A stretch of 32,348 nucleotides of DNA from Phoronis australis (GCA_002633005.1 NMRA01000260.1:429559-461906); one strand, 5' to 3'; counted from the stretch's first letter, positions 9,240 to 20,280 are shown. Made by a program: numbers and translations. Notes: generated by a model not told the origin, from the letters alone.

Positions 9240-10100
9240 CCTGAGAGTACAGTAAAATCTCACCAATTATGGAAAAACTGATATGTAATTGAAAGCTTTG
9301 TGTGGCTATTTTGGCATCCCCCTCTCTATCTGTCAAACTGCATGAAGAGAATTTGAAGTTCATCAGTTGTGTTGGTATTTGAGACGAGCATGACTGATGT
9401 TGGTTTTTGGGACTGGCCAACTACTGTAGGGCCCTCTTGTGACAATTTTAATCTATGCCTCAATACATACCATGTTTCTTGATGGATCCTTGTGAAATTT
9501 GGAACATGTGTTCAAAGTGAGGAGAGCACAGCTGACGTTGACATGTTTGACTTCTGTGGTGACCCCAAGTTTTAGTCTCCTTTTCATATGGCTCTATATC
9601 TATCAAGTTCCTTAATGGATGTTCACGAATTGGGAAATAATTATTTCAGATGGATTTGTCTGCTCCCGTGCCCCTATTAATGTTTTCCTGAATTTTCAGT
9701 CTAGTTTTTTGTTGTACGCTCCCCTATCCGCCAAACATCTTGAAAAATTAACATCAAATGTGGCAGGTGTGTTGATACTGAATGGAGCATAACTGATGCT
9801 AATTTTCAAATGGATCAGACTACTCTGGCACTCCCTAGTGACAATTAGTGTTTACCTCAATATCTACAAAGTTTGCTACATGAAACTTGACAATTGTGAT
9901 CCAATTAAGGAGATCAGGGCTCCCATTGATTTTTGGAAAAATCCATCTACTTTGGCGTCCCATGGCAGTGGCAAGTTTTTTTTGCACCTGCCTTATATGT
10001 ACCAAGTTTCTTGGATCTTCATGGTGCTTGCTATCCGTGTTGCTATTGCTATTGAGGAGAGCAAGGCTGATGACATGTCTCCCAGTGGTGGGAACGTTTA
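9240..10100. repeat. Strongly diverged tandem repeat, ~128-139 bp period, 6-7 units
   Basis: Related blocks start near 9369, 9508, 9636, 9767, 9895 and 10031, with a partial one before them. Recurring landmarks are GAGCATGACTGATGTTGG (9390s), GAGCACAGCTGACGTTGACA (9520s), GAGCATAACTGATGCTAA (9785) and GAGCAAGGCTGATGACAT (10058). Landmarks of the type CCTCAATATCTAC(A/C)AAGTTT...TTGATGGATC lie about 75 bp further on in each unit. The units are so diverged that simple tandem-repeat scans may miss them. This looks like an old minisatellite or satellite remnant; a chain of degraded short elements is the alternative. Confidence 0.65.
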
Positions 10101-10170
10101 AAACTATGATCATCCTTTTATCCATGTTGCATGTCAATGTTTAGCGTAATTATACATATATGTAAATCTT

Positions 10171-10232
10171 GTATAGCTCAATGGCTTGAGCGTCTGCAGG
10201 GTTTGCAGGAAGTTCGAGTCCCGGTAGGGGGC
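10171..10232 (+). repeat. tRNA-like SINE head
   Basis: The A-box-like TAGCTCAATGGCTTGAGC and the B-box-like AGTTCGAGTCCC are spaced as in a tRNA gene, with CTGC/GCAG able to form the anticodon stem. The T stem and the acceptor stem do not pair, so it is not a working tRNA. It is most likely the promoter head of a tRNA-derived SINE. Confidence 0.55.
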
Positions 10233-11366
10233 AGAAATCTTTTCGGATTTATGTTCTTTAGGTCATGTGATGTGGCCAATAGGTGGCGTGAAGACAAGAC
10301 TTTATTTTTGTTGCTCTTGTGTATAGCAAATCCCATGTGGAGAAGTAGCGTAGTTATGAAACAACAAGGGTTCTTTAGACAGAAAGTAGTTGCTAAATTT
10401 GTTGTGTTAATTTTTCAATGCCTAATAACTGCAAGGGCACAAAATTTCACCAGACGGTGTGCAAAGACCACTGTACAGTACACAACAAGTCAACAGCTGG
10501 GTATTAATTTCAGTTCTCTGCCAACTGGTATTTTTTAAATTCACTTTGAATGATCTCAATTGTTGTCATTTTTTGACAAAAATTGAGCACACAATGACTT
10601 GCCCTGCCTTTTAAGCCAAGACTCGCTACCCAACCCTTTTCAGCTGAGAATTTCCATAACACTATAAGTTTTATTATTCCTTAATGTTTTATTACCCTCT
10701 TGGTTTTGTGGGTATAAATATGTGCAAAGTGTCAGAATATCTGCTGGTCACCATACATAGCATTTGAACCATAGTCCCACAGATATGTCTATGATTTAAA
10801 TTTTTTTGATAAAAAAAACAATTCCTTATTTTGTTTGGGTATTGTCATGTTGTATCCCATGGAAACTTCATACTGACTTACCAGTAATCAATCTCAAGAT
10901 TGTTTTGCAACTTTTCAATCAATCTCACACATTCCTTTGATCTACAGCTGATTCTATTTCACGGGTATCTGTACTGAGATTAATAGCTGTCATTGGTAGC
11001 AGAGTTCATTCTATAGTTATGCTGCTAATGAGACAATACTTGACTGCTTCACCATCTATGGTATAACTTTTGCTTTGGACCAATTACCCTTATGAAACTT
11101 ATCTCAAATTGTTCGTTTTCCAAATTCATCGACTTGGAAAAATCATTAAGGCTTGAGACCAGGCCCTTCAAGTTGACTTGTCACTGCAGTGTACAGTTTT
11201 TTGCTGCGCAATTAACAAACTTTCAGTTCTATGAAAGACCAAAAATCGCTTCCGTAAGGAACAAGTCGAGACCAATTTTTTAGTGTAAGTGAACTAAGTT
11301 TCTTCGACAGAAGGCGAGTGATTTAATGTTTAAAATTACATTATGTAACCATCTATTCCATTTTAG

Positions 11367-11639
11367 GGCAAAACTTGTGCAAAGGATCAGAGTATCTTCA
11401 AGTGACCATTTTGAATAATCGTCAACTAGCTAATCACGTCGCCCAGACAAAAACATCCATAGGCAGCATAACAGACTGCGCGCGTCTCTGTCATGTGGAT
11501 GCCTTTTGTCAATCAGCTGACTACACTACTGGATCACAAACCTGCGTGTATAACTCTAAGACATGGTCATCAAAAGACATAGCCATTGGTGATCTACAGC
11601 CACAGTCTGGTGTTCAACACATTGAAGTAAAGTGTATAG
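11367..11639 (+). CDS. Exon: PAN/Apple domain
   Basis: This 273-bp phase 1-1 exon has the acceptor CATTTTAG and the donor GTGAGG. The 91 residues hold six cysteines in the PAN/Apple order: NLCKGSEYL near the start, then TDCARLCHVDAFCQSADY, then TCVYNSKTW and finally VKCIG. The central C-x3-C-x5-C helix region and the closing cysteine pair are typical. PAN modules bind proteins or carbohydrates outside the cell (plasminogen N-terminus, apple domains of factor XI, many invertebrate adhesins). It is followed directly by a Kringle exon, as in the plasminogen/HGF-type arrangement, though no protease domain is seen here. Confidence 0.85.
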
Positions 11640-12839
11640 GTGAGGGGTATACAAGCAGCTATTTTTGACAGTGCAATGATTTTACTGAAGCTGTATTTTA
11701 ATTAAAGTTATGCATGACCTTATTGACAAGTCTGTATTTAGCCAAATATCTACAAGAGTATATATTGCATGGCACAAATTGTGTATGCTATTTGGAAGTA
11801 GATCTGCCATCAATTAGGTCTCGTAACCATTTCTATGAATTTAGCAATATGGGAAGATACATTCATGGCAAAACCACGATATCAATAACATGCATTGCCA
11901 AAATTTCATCCGATATTAAATGTTCAAGATGAAATCTCGTGAACATTGCTACATTTTTTTTTAAATCACCATACAATTTTCTATACTTTTTATGTAAAAT
12001 TTTAACCTCTTTTTATAAAGCCTCAAGCAAAATTGGCCATTTTAATAAACAATTTTTACAGTATTTTGAAGCACATCGCATTAGCATACTATCCGAAATG
12101 TTAATGTGAATGTGGTCAGCCATTTCATGTTTTGAAGTTAGTCAAATTTGGCCATTTGTTAGACAGTGTCCTACTGTCGATGGCAATTTTATCGATTTTT
12201 TTTGAAATCCAGTAGTTCTATTGACTGGGTTTCAGTACTAACAAACTGCTTTGAAAAATTAGTGAAATTTAACAAAAGAAAATTGTATTGACTAGAGCTG
12301 TCTTGTCAAATTGTAACTAAATACCCTCACCCTCAGTCTCAAGCAGCTTAAATGAGCTGCTAAATGTCTTGTTCCAATGTGCGCTTATTTTGCAATGCAA
12401 TTATTTAAAGCTCCAGTCAAAATTGTATGAGGGTATATACGGTAATGTTACTGCAACAGAAAATCATACAGCTGTCGTAAGACTATTTTCCAGCGTTTCA
12501 GTATGGTATGCTAAATGCCATCACAGATGCTCAACGATATCACAATTGCAAAAATACACAAGATCACATTTTTGAGGGAAGGCTGTGTTTCACATGTAAG
12601 CTCGCAGCCTTACTAGGCTCAGATTATAGCAAGTTGGCCACCATTATTAGGTGAGAAGGAAGATGTTTAGTAATCTTAGAAAATTGTTTATTCATTGGTA
12701 AATATTTCTCTTTTAAGCTTCCATTCCATAAGGCAAGATTTCTCGTCAGAGTTGTCTCATAAGTACTTTGTGCTATAGAATGGGCCCCAGGTTGGCCTTC
12801 ATGAATGTATCATGATATTTAAGAATCTATGTGTTTCAG
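11640..12839 (+). other. Intron between PAN and Kringle exons
   Basis: This is a 1200-bp AT-rich intron. Open frames of ~70 codons at 11714 and 12369 have no domain or splice support. Nothing else was recognised. Confidence 0.75.
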
Positions 12840-13088
12840 GTCTGTATGATTGTAAGAATGATGAAAAAGGAACAGACTACCAGGGAAAAATTAGAACGAC
12901 AATAACTGGAAAGACATGTCAACGATGGGACACACAGAGTCCTCATACTCACACGGTGAACTATGGAGCAGCCATTGAGAATTTCTGTCGCAACCCTTCT
13001 TCCAACGAAAAGGCTGCCCCTTGGTGTTACACGACTGATTCGAATGTGGAGTGGGAGTATTGCGATATTCCTATTTGTATTCACGAAG
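12840..13088 (+). CDS. Exon: Kringle domain
   Basis: This 249-bp phase 1-1 exon has the acceptor GTGTTTCAG and the donor GTGAGA. The 83 residues contain the full six-cysteine Kringle: YDC, GKTCQRWDTQSPHTH, ENFCRNPSSNEKAAPWCY and WEYCDIPIC. The NP...PWCYTTDSNVEWEYC segment is diagnostic. The lysine-binding site of plasminogen kringles uses paired aspartates and aromatic residues near this loop. Here the loop reads TTDSNVEW, with one aspartate, so ligand type cannot be told. An ATG upstream at 12812 lies in the intron and is not the start. Confidence 0.93.
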
Positions 13089-13929
13089 GTGAGATGAATG
13101 TGGTTTACTAACGGGAGTTATGTGATAGGAATATTTTTTGACTTTGTGATTACATGTAAATTTCATGTTCTAAGTCTAATTCTAGAAGATTATGACTTTT
13201 CATTCTTTCACCGTTTTTGACCCTGTTATAATCCTCAATTTCGTGGGAGATAGCAACGGTTTATGACATTGGAAAACGACAGGAAAACAGGTTTACCAAA
13301 TCCTCAGTGAATGAGTATTAAGTTTTTCAAAAACTTTTTTCTATATTTGAAGAAATTTTAGTCAACTGCTACCTGTTGAATTGCAACTGATGTAAACTTT
13401 TAAAACTGTCCCATCGTCCAGGTTTAATTTACCTGAGTTCAAAACAATTCTGAATGAGGATCAGGGTTTGAAATCTCAGATATGAGACTAGGTATGTACC
13501 AAAACAGGCATGGTAAGAATTTCAACCAGAACCCTTCATTGACCATTGGAGGTGTTTTTCCACCTAAAATCTTGAACACTACCCTTGGACCTGAAGTTCT
13601 GTGTGCTCTGTGTAGCAGCTCGGAATTTGTTGGTGAAATTTTGTGTATTAAGTTGTTGAAAGATTCAATAACCCCTGGAGTAGAACGCCAGCTGATGTTG
13701 TAGCACCTTGACCCAGGATCTAATATCAATAATTCATACTAGGTTGACATGAGTGGCAAAGATGTTAGCAATTTCATAGGATAAAATGCTAGCAAATAAG
13801 CTAGCTTTTTAGCCAGTCAGACAAGCAAACACACACACACACACACACACTGACCACAAAGGCTGTAATTTTCTCCCGCAATTTGTTTGTTTCCTCTCAC
13901 CTCCCATGTCACTTTTAAATGAAAATTGA
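13089..13929 (+). other. Intron after the Kringle exon, first part
   Basis: No coding sequence was recognised. Overlapping open frames on both strands at 13439-13729 are unsupported. At about 13757-13818 there is a sequence ending GCTAGCTTTTTAGCCAG, similar to the 3' end of the CTGGCT element at 15823-15974. A short AC microsatellite follows. Confidence 0.6.
13828..13850. repeat. (AC)n microsatellite
   Basis: About eleven AC dinucleotides in a row, directly upstream of the non-LTR retrotransposon remnant. Confidence 0.95.
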
Positions 13930-15780
13930 TGTCAGTGTAGTCCAAGAGCAACGCTCCTAAAAGAAAACGGACAGACTTACACTGGGAGAAGAGCCGCAGC
14001 GCTGCTTGCTGAGAATTTTAGGGATGACGTCAGCGTCCTGGACATACCCAGACAGAAAACAAAACAAAGAAGATGGAGGAACTATGAACAACGCAAGAAC
14101 AACAAACTGCCAGCATGACTAACAACTTCTCCATGCAATAACTGATCAGTTCCATCAGACAGCTCAAGACCAAGATCAAGACCGCACTGGGCAAGAGGCT
14201 TAAGAGGTCCCCGCTCATTGCTGCCATGTGCAGCAAAGCTATTAAGAAAATTGCTCTTATGAAGAAACTGACGGGTACCAGTTGGGGCGCTAACATGAAG
14301 ATCTTGACCCAAGTTTACACAGGATCTGTCAGACGCCAGATGGAGTATGCCTTTAACGCATGGTTTACAACTGCCAAAACCAACTATGACACCTTAGCCT
14401 GGGTCCAGAATACTGGTCTGCGCTTAACCACAGGAGGCATGAAGACCTCCCCATCACGGAAATGGAGAAGACGGCAGGCTTAAACTCATTGGAAGAAAGA
14501 CGGGATGCAAAACTCCTGAGACGGGGCGAAAAAATGAAGCGGCTTCCATCACATCCACTGCACTCGAAATTTCAAGCCCCGACCAAAAGCGGCATCAAGC
14601 CACTCCAGCAGAAACATCAACCTCTGCTATCCTCAATCAACCAACCACTAGAAATGCTCCAAGGCTTTGAAGAATGATTGCTTGGCATTCTTCCAACTTG
14701 AACCATTCTGGACATCCCTGGGATTGAAGCAAAGCATATTACACAACTGGAGGCAGTCCTGAAGGTCCTAGCTCACCCCATGTAAAGAATAGACAATTGT
14801 GAACATAGTCTGTTACGTCGCCGGCGTCAGTGTTCAGCGATTGTTTCCAGGACATTTATATGTTTTTTCTACTGACTTGTCTGATTAAAGTCACGTTTGG
14901 GACACCCCACCAGCACCTGGGCCCAAGTTTATTCAGATGGCTCAGCTGAGAATGCTGTCAGAAATGGGGAGAGGTGGTATATTCATCAAATACCCAAGTG
15001 GCAGCTCTCTGCGCAAGTCCATTGCCACAGGCCTTCACTCCACCAAGTACAGAGCTGAGGCAAATGCCATGTACCTCACAGCCCAGACACTCTGAACCAG
15101 CAAACAAGGCTCCTGGATCAGACAGTTCAACACAGACTGCTGATCTCTCCTGCAGAGCCTCCTGACAACAGAGATAGACCAGATCCTGCGTACATCAAGC
15201 AGAAGATGCACATTCTCAGCAACAAAGCCATGTTTGTGCTACAATGGATTCTCTCCCACTGCAGCATCAGCGGCAACGAGAAAGCAGATAGACTTTCCAA
15301 GGCAAGAAGCAAACTGGAGCAGACAGTGTACCCATCATCATATGGAGAAGTAAAAACCCTCCTACGAAGTCACTTTAGAAATGCCTGGAGGGAACGCCTA
15401 TGTCTGGGGACTGAAGCTTGACTGGCAAGAACAAGTCACTATCTTCAGGCTAAGAACTGGACACTGCCAGCTGCTTTCCCACATCCATCGCCTGAAAATC
15501 TCTCAGACAGACGAGTGCCCCTGTGGCACTGGCCCCCAGACGCCTGAGCATTTACTGCAGAGCTGCACTACGTTACTTCGATACCCTAAAGCGCCAGACA
15601 TGGCCCAGTACAGTGGAAGTCAAAGTAAAACTGCGGGGCCCGGCAGCATCATTGTGGCGAACAGCACACTTTGCCCAGAAGACCAGACTGACCATATGAG
15701 CTACATGGCTTGGAATGCTGAAGATGTTGGAACAGACTCCACTCTTTACCAAAAATTGATTGATGTGATGATAGAATAAA
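13930..15780 (+). mobile_element. Decayed Jockey-like non-LTR retrotransposon (copy 1)
   Basis: Reading plus-strand frames in turn shows the 3' half of a non-LTR element. The end of the reverse transcriptase (thumb region) lies at about 14160-14460, with IKTALGKRLKRSPL, ALMKKLTGTSWG, VRRQMEYAFNAW and VQNTGLRLTTGG. A charged linker with EKTAGLNSLEERRDAKLLRR lies at 14462-14677. An RNase H domain runs from about 14930 (SDGSAENAV) to 15310 (WILSHCSISGNEKADRLSKA). A C-terminal tail at about 15420-15590 has GHCQLLSHIHRLKI, DECPCGTGPQTPEHLLQSC. The pieces fall in at least three frames with stops between them, so it is inactive. The N-terminal endonuclease and most of the RT are missing. It lies in the intron between Kringle and the 8-cysteine exon. 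Confidence 0.85.
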
Positions 15781-15822
15781 GGCCCTTACCTGTACGCACA
15801 TATGTCCTTTGAAATAATCGGT

Positions 15823-15974
15823 CTGGCTTCAAAAGTGCTAGCCAATACAAGTTTTGGAGTAACTCACACCTCTGGTGAAGTGCCTACAAAAGTGACCCTT
15901 GTGCCCGTTCACATTACTGGCATTTTGCTGCTAATGAAAGTATTAGCGAATACGCTAGCGCTTTATTTAGCCAG
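15823..15974. mobile_element. CTGGCT terminal-inverted-repeat MITE-like element (copy 1)
   Basis: This 152-bp unit begins CTGGCTTCAAAAGTGCTAGC and ends with the near reverse complement (..GCTAGCGCTTTATTTAGCCAG), giving imperfect terminal inverted repeats of ~20 bp. The internal part (GTGACCCTTGTGCCC..TTCACATTACTG) recurs at 16359-16485 in a copy lacking the 3' end. No coding capacity is seen. No clear target-site duplication was found. Confidence 0.6.
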
Positions 15975-16358
15975 TAAGTGAACTGGGTATCAAACTTGAC
16001 TCAGACTTAAATTTAACCAATCACACTGCAGGATTCAATTACAAATTTGTTAGGTTACTCGAAGCAGGACATTGAATTAGTCATGCAGTTTTTGAATCGA
16101 TTGTTGAGAGGCCATGATTCTTACACTGATTGACCTCACACAACTTAATTGCAATTTCTTCATGTTTAACCTTTACTTTTTTAACGTAAATATTCCAAAG
16201 TCTATGATACTTTATTTTTTGCAACTAATCTGGTTCCATGGGGACATATGAGAGCAAGTCTATTACTGGCATTATTGTTTTTGCATTAAAGAAACTTGTT
16301 CCTTCCAAAGTGAATTTCCACCTGAACCAGTTCCATCATGTGTGACTTAAAGTTTCTA

Positions 16359-16485
16359 TTTGAAGTAACTAGTGTGGCTTCAAAAGTGCTAGCGAAAACA
16401 ATGAATTTTGGAGTAGCTCACACCTCCAGTGAAGTGCCAGCGAATGTGACCCTTGTGCCCATTCACATTACTGACAACTTGCTGC
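16359..16485. repeat. 3'-truncated relative of the CTGGCT element
   Basis: This matches 15808-15932 over ~125 bp at roughly 80-85 percent, from TTTGAAGTAACTAG through GGCTTCAAAAGTGCTAGC to CACATTACTG. The 3' terminal inverted repeat of the full element is absent. Confidence 0.65.
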
Positions 16486-17090
16486 CATTTCATTACATAT
16501 AACTCCTGTTTAGTCCGTATTCCAAACGACGCCTGTTTTCAGGCGCCTGATCTCCATCTTTGTTTTGTTAATAGCCAGGCTCAGTCTTTTGTCCAATACC
16601 ATGATGCAAACGCCAATTATTTACCATGCTGAATGTAAACATTAATTAATGTAAACATGCATCGACTCAAAACTGTAGTAAACAAATAAAAATCCATTCG
16701 CAGTGTTTTGGTCTATTTTTATCGTATTTCTTTACTAACTTTGCACGAGGAATTCAATTTCAGAAGCTAAACTCAAATTAATTAGTTCTTAACATTTCAA
16801 TATATTTCAGTCAGTGTTTTATTGCCGAAAAGACACTGCCCCCCAACTCAAAATCCTGGATACATCCCTGGAGAAGCATTGTCCAACTACAAGATACAGT
16901 GCGGTTTCCTAATGTTGAGGGACGTGTCTGTCTGCTGTATTAGGGTTGGCTGCAGTATAATGGTTGGAACAATGAATTATTTTGCCATTCCGAGGAGAAG
17001 TTTAATTTAAGGCTTTGACAGTCATTGAATTAGTAATGAGCACCATCCACTTCCCTCTCTCATATCTGTCAGGACACTTTTGTTTTTCAG
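16486..17090 (+). other. Intron leading into the 8-cysteine exon
   Basis: No coding sequence was recognised. A frame of 62 codons at 16822-17010 (repeated at 20945-21133 because the region is duplicated) has no domain. A small palindrome, TCAGGCGCCTGA, lies near 16540. The acceptor TGTTTTTCAG ends the intron. Confidence 0.7.
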
Positions 17091-17315
17091 TTCTACCATC
17101 TTGTACAGCTTACGGCAACACATTCAAGGTGACCAGCGGTGATTGTAAATGTTACTCCCAGCAGGCACCAGGTCATCAACCCACGTACTCCCAATGTACA
17201 GATAATACTGGCTTCAACATCCAGACGTGTACCTGTGACTGGCTCTATAACTTTGCCTGCAGCGGTCCTTCTTCTAGCACTTGCCCTGGGGACACTCCTC
17301 AGCCACTGCCTCAAG
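17091..17315 (+). CDS. Exon: unrecognised 8-cysteine domain (copy 1)
   Basis: This 225-bp phase 1-1 exon has the acceptor TGTTTTTCAG and the donor GTATAG. It codes for 75 residues with eight cysteines, including two CxC pairs (DCKCYSQQ and TCTCDWLYNFAC), and ends in a proline-rich TPQPLPQG linker. Eight cysteines, a secreted-protein neighbourhood and identical intron phases suggest a compact disulfide-bonded extracellular module. I do not recognise the fold and give it no function. Long frames that start with ATG at 17015 or 17139 read through splice sites and are not the gene. Confidence 0.75.
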
Positions 17316-17410
17316 GTATAGTTATCATGCTTTACTTGAGTGTCATGTGTTCTTCTGGATTTTTAAGCAGTAAAAGCGCGATGATGTCTCCACTTTCACA
17401 ACCCTTACAG

Positions 17411-17411
17411 N
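17411..17411. other. Single N: probable contig join
   Basis: The sequence 14354-17410 is matched by 18538-21533, and the match stops exactly at this N, while the second copy continues past the equivalent base. This is expected if two overlapping contigs were placed end to end. Confidence 0.8.
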
Positions 17412-18534
17412 GAGTCCAGATTAATTGCGATTAAGTGCAAATCTGTGCTACATCGTACTCCACAACACGAGAAAAATCTCTGGATGAACACACATGTTGT
17501 TGTCACGTGACGTTTGTTTTGAAGTTCGTCTGCGTATGAGAGTGAGTGTCGGAGCGTGCGTGTGTGGGTCATCGATGATAGACTTTTTTGTTACAAAAGG
17601 TGGAGGCTTATGCAGGAAAATGGCGTTTACTAGATTGTTTATTCATTTAGATGGCTGCAACATGCAAAGTGAGTGCTGGTTAACTCACAGGTTTTGTGTG
17701 CACAGGCCGACGTTCGGTAGCTCTACCGTGGAGTGTTAATAGTCCAAGGCTCGATCTACATGTTGGGGACGAAGTGAACTACCCGGGCTGTGTGAAATTT
17801 CTGGGTCTAACGGAGACACTGACGCAGTGGTCAGCCAGCTCGCTGTATCAAGCCTATAGTCAAAATCCAAATTCATTTTATCGTGTCCCTGTCAATAATA
17901 ACGGCATGCTTAAGTTTCTTAATTTTCGTACTTCAGGAAAATAACAATCGCGTGTTTTGTACACATACGCGCACGCCGCAGATCACATCTCGGAAATTGC
18001 CGATTTGACGGATGATAATGAATGAGCACAATGAAATTAACAACGTCGTTTTACAGCTTGTAAGATTCATAATAAACGTATTTTGAATATTGCAATGCAT
18101 GTGTTCAAAATCTAAATAACTTGGGTCCTATATTTTTGTATTCGTGCGCGCCGATTGAAAGTAATCGTGAGTGTTGCTGTGTTGCAAAATCTCTTATCCT
18201 GGGCCGATTTGAAAAATTCAAAGTTGTACTCATATTTGTTTTCGCTCCTCTTTTCAAATATTACGGTTAAAACTACTTGTAACTCTCTCCATAAAAAGTA
18301 CAGTCTGCTAGGTAGATTGTAATCAGCTGATCATATCCGCATGAGCGAAGCCAATTATCCTCGCTCGTGACTCGATGAATAGAGCAGCTTGGCGGCATCC
18401 CTTTGATTGTGAGCCGAGCGCGACTCAGCCAAGGCGGATAAGTACGGTCTAGTTCAATTTTCCATACCCCACCGTTTACCTTGACGAGCGGGGTTAGGAC
18501 CAATCTTATTTAGTGGGACTGTTCATAGCATATG
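17412..18534. other. Stretch without a match elsewhere in the window; possible exon at 17696-17944
   Basis: This segment follows the N and precedes the second retrotransposon copy. It is richer in CpG than the surrounding introns. A plus-strand frame at 17696-17944 (82 codons, containing LHVGDEVNYPGCVKFLG) could be read from a possible acceptor GTGTGCACAG. Just upstream, MAFTRLFIHLDGCNMQ ends in a donor-like AAGTGAGT, but the implied intron of ~37 bp would be far shorter than any other here. The VGDEV..GCVKFLG piece faintly recalls CAP-Gly, but I do not rely on it. It may be flanking DNA of a mobile element or an unrelated contig end. Confidence 0.35.
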
Positions 18535-19920
18535 TCTAACGCATGGTTTACAAATGCCAAAACCAACTCTGACAACTTACCCTGGGTCCAGAATACTGAA
18601 GACCACCCCATCACGGAAATGGAGAAGACGACTGGCTTAAACTCATTGGAAGAAAAACGAGATGAGAAACTCCTGAGACGGGAGAAAAATGAAGCGGCTT
18701 CCATCGCATCCACTGCACTCCAAACTCCAAGCCCCGACCAAAAACTGCATCAAGAGACAGAGCCCAAACCACCTCATACAGCCACTCCAGCAGAAACATC
18801 AACCTCTGCTATACTCAATCAATCAACCGCTAGAAATGCTCCAAGGCTTTGAAGACTGATCGCTGGACATTCTTCCAACCTTTCTCGACGTCCCTGGGAT
18901 TGGAGCAAAACATATTACATTACTGGAGGCAGTCCTGAAGGCCCTAGCTCACCCTAGAAACTCAGAGACTACCCCATGTAAAGAATAGACAATTGTGAAC
19001 ATAGTCTGTTACGTCGCCGGCGTCAGTGTTCAGCGATTGTTTCCATTACATTTATATATTTTTTCTACTGACTGATTAAAGTCACGTTTGTGACACCCTA
19101 CCACAGATGGCTCTGCTGAGAATGCTGTCAGAAATGGGGAGAGGTGATATAACTGCAGCTCTCTGCACAAGTCCATTGCCACAGGTCTTTACTCCACTAA
19201 GTACAGAGCTGAGGAAAATGCCATGTGCCTCACAGCCCAGACACTCAACCAGCAAACAAGGCTCCCATATCAGACAGTTCCTCACTGCCGATCTCTCCTG
19301 CAGAGCCTCCTGACAACAGAGATAGACCAGATCCTGCGTACATCAAGCAAGAGATTCACATTCTCTCAGCAACAAAACCGCGGTTGTGCTGCAATGGATT
19401 CTCTCCCACTGAGGCATCAGCGGCAACGAGGAAGCAGATAGACTTTCCAAGGCAAGAAGCAAACTGGCGGGAGCAGAAATTGCACCCATCATCATGTGGA
19501 GAAGTAAAAACCCTCCTACAAAGTCACTTTAGAAATGCCTGGAGGGAACGCCTATGTCTGGGGACTGAAGCTTGACCGGCAAGAACAACTCACTATCTTC
19601 AAGCTAAGAACTGGACACTGCCAGCTGCTTTCCCACATCCATCGCCTGAAAATCTCTCACACAGACGAGTGCCCCAGTGGCACTGGCTCCCAGACACCTG
19701 AGCAGAGCTGTCATTCATTTGATACTCTAAGACGCCAAACATGGCCCAGTACAGTTGAACTCAAAGTAAAATTGTGGGGCCCGACAGCATCATTGTGGCG
19801 AACAGCACACTTTGCCCAGAAGACCAGACTGACCATATAAACTACATGGCCGGGAATGGTGAAGTTATGTCAGAACATGTCCACTGTTTACCAAAAATTG
19901 ATTGATGTGATGATAGAACA
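18535..19920 (+). mobile_element. Decayed Jockey-like non-LTR retrotransposon (copy 2)
   Basis: This is homologous to 14354-15775 of copy 1, with several percent substitutions and small indels. It begins inside the RT thumb (NAWFTNAKTN), so 5' sequence present in copy 1 is missing. Here the RT tail and the charged linker are in one frame (18532-18852), showing that copy 1 has a frameshift there. The RNase H motifs are damaged (the ..WILSHCSISGNEK segment is broken by frameshifts) and the C-terminal GHCQLLSHIHRLKI tail is retained. The 3' flank is the same as that of copy 1, so the two are the same insertion seen twice. Confidence 0.8.
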
Positions 19921-19965
19921 AAGGCCCTTACCTGTAAGCACATTATGTCCTTTGAAATAACCGGT

Positions 19966-20117
19966 CTGGTCTCAAAAGTGCTAGCCAAAACAAGTTTTGG
20001 AGTAAATCACACCTCCAGTGAAGTGCCTACAAAAGTGACCCTTGTGCCCATTTACATTACTGGCGTTTTGCTGCTAATGAAAGTATTACCGAATATGCTA
20101 GTGCTTTATTTAGCCAG
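19966..20117. mobile_element. CTGGCT terminal-inverted-repeat element (copy 2)
   Basis: This is the counterpart of 15823-15974 in the duplicated segment, the same length, with several substitutions (for example CTGGTCTC for CTGGCTTC). The truncated relative recurs at 20482-20608. Confidence 0.6.
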
Positions 20118-20280
20118 TAAGTGAACTGGGTATCAAACTTGACTCAGACTTAAATTTAACCACTGCAGGATTCGATTACAAATTTGATAGCTTACTCGAA
20201 GCAGGACATTGAATTAGTCAGTTCTTGAATCAATTGTTGAGAGGCCATGATTCTTACACTGATTGACCTCACACAACTTT

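Larger units (their letters stand above)
8777..11366 (+). other. Long intron between TSP1 and PAN exons
   Basis: This 2.6-kb intron is the longest undisputed one. It contains a diverged tandem repeat (9240-10100) and a tRNA-like SINE head (10171-10232). Open frames of ~100 codons at 9796-10101 and 10131-10538 fall in or next to these repeats and show no domain. Confidence 0.7.

Noticed and set aside
9796-10137. Overlapping ~100-codon frames on both strands
   Set aside because: They lie inside the diverged tandem repeat. Equal openness on both strands argues for chance.
10171-10232. Possible true tRNA gene
   Set aside because: The A and B boxes are good, but the T stem and acceptor stem do not pair and the anticodon arm is irregular.
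10131-10538. 135-codon plus-strand frame
   Set aside because: It overlaps the tRNA-like SINE head and intron sequence, and has no domain and no splice borders.
13439-13729. Overlapping frames of 73-96 codons on both strands
   Set aside because: No recognisable domain or splice context; probably chance or transposon debris.
16650-16680. ATGTAAACATTAATTAATGTAAACAT, a short repeated and palindromic motif
   Set aside because: Too short and AT-rich to support an element or a binding site.
17696-17944. CAP-Gly-like VGDEV..GCVKFLG segment
   Set aside because: Only a few residues agree. The GKNDG motif that defines the domain is absent.
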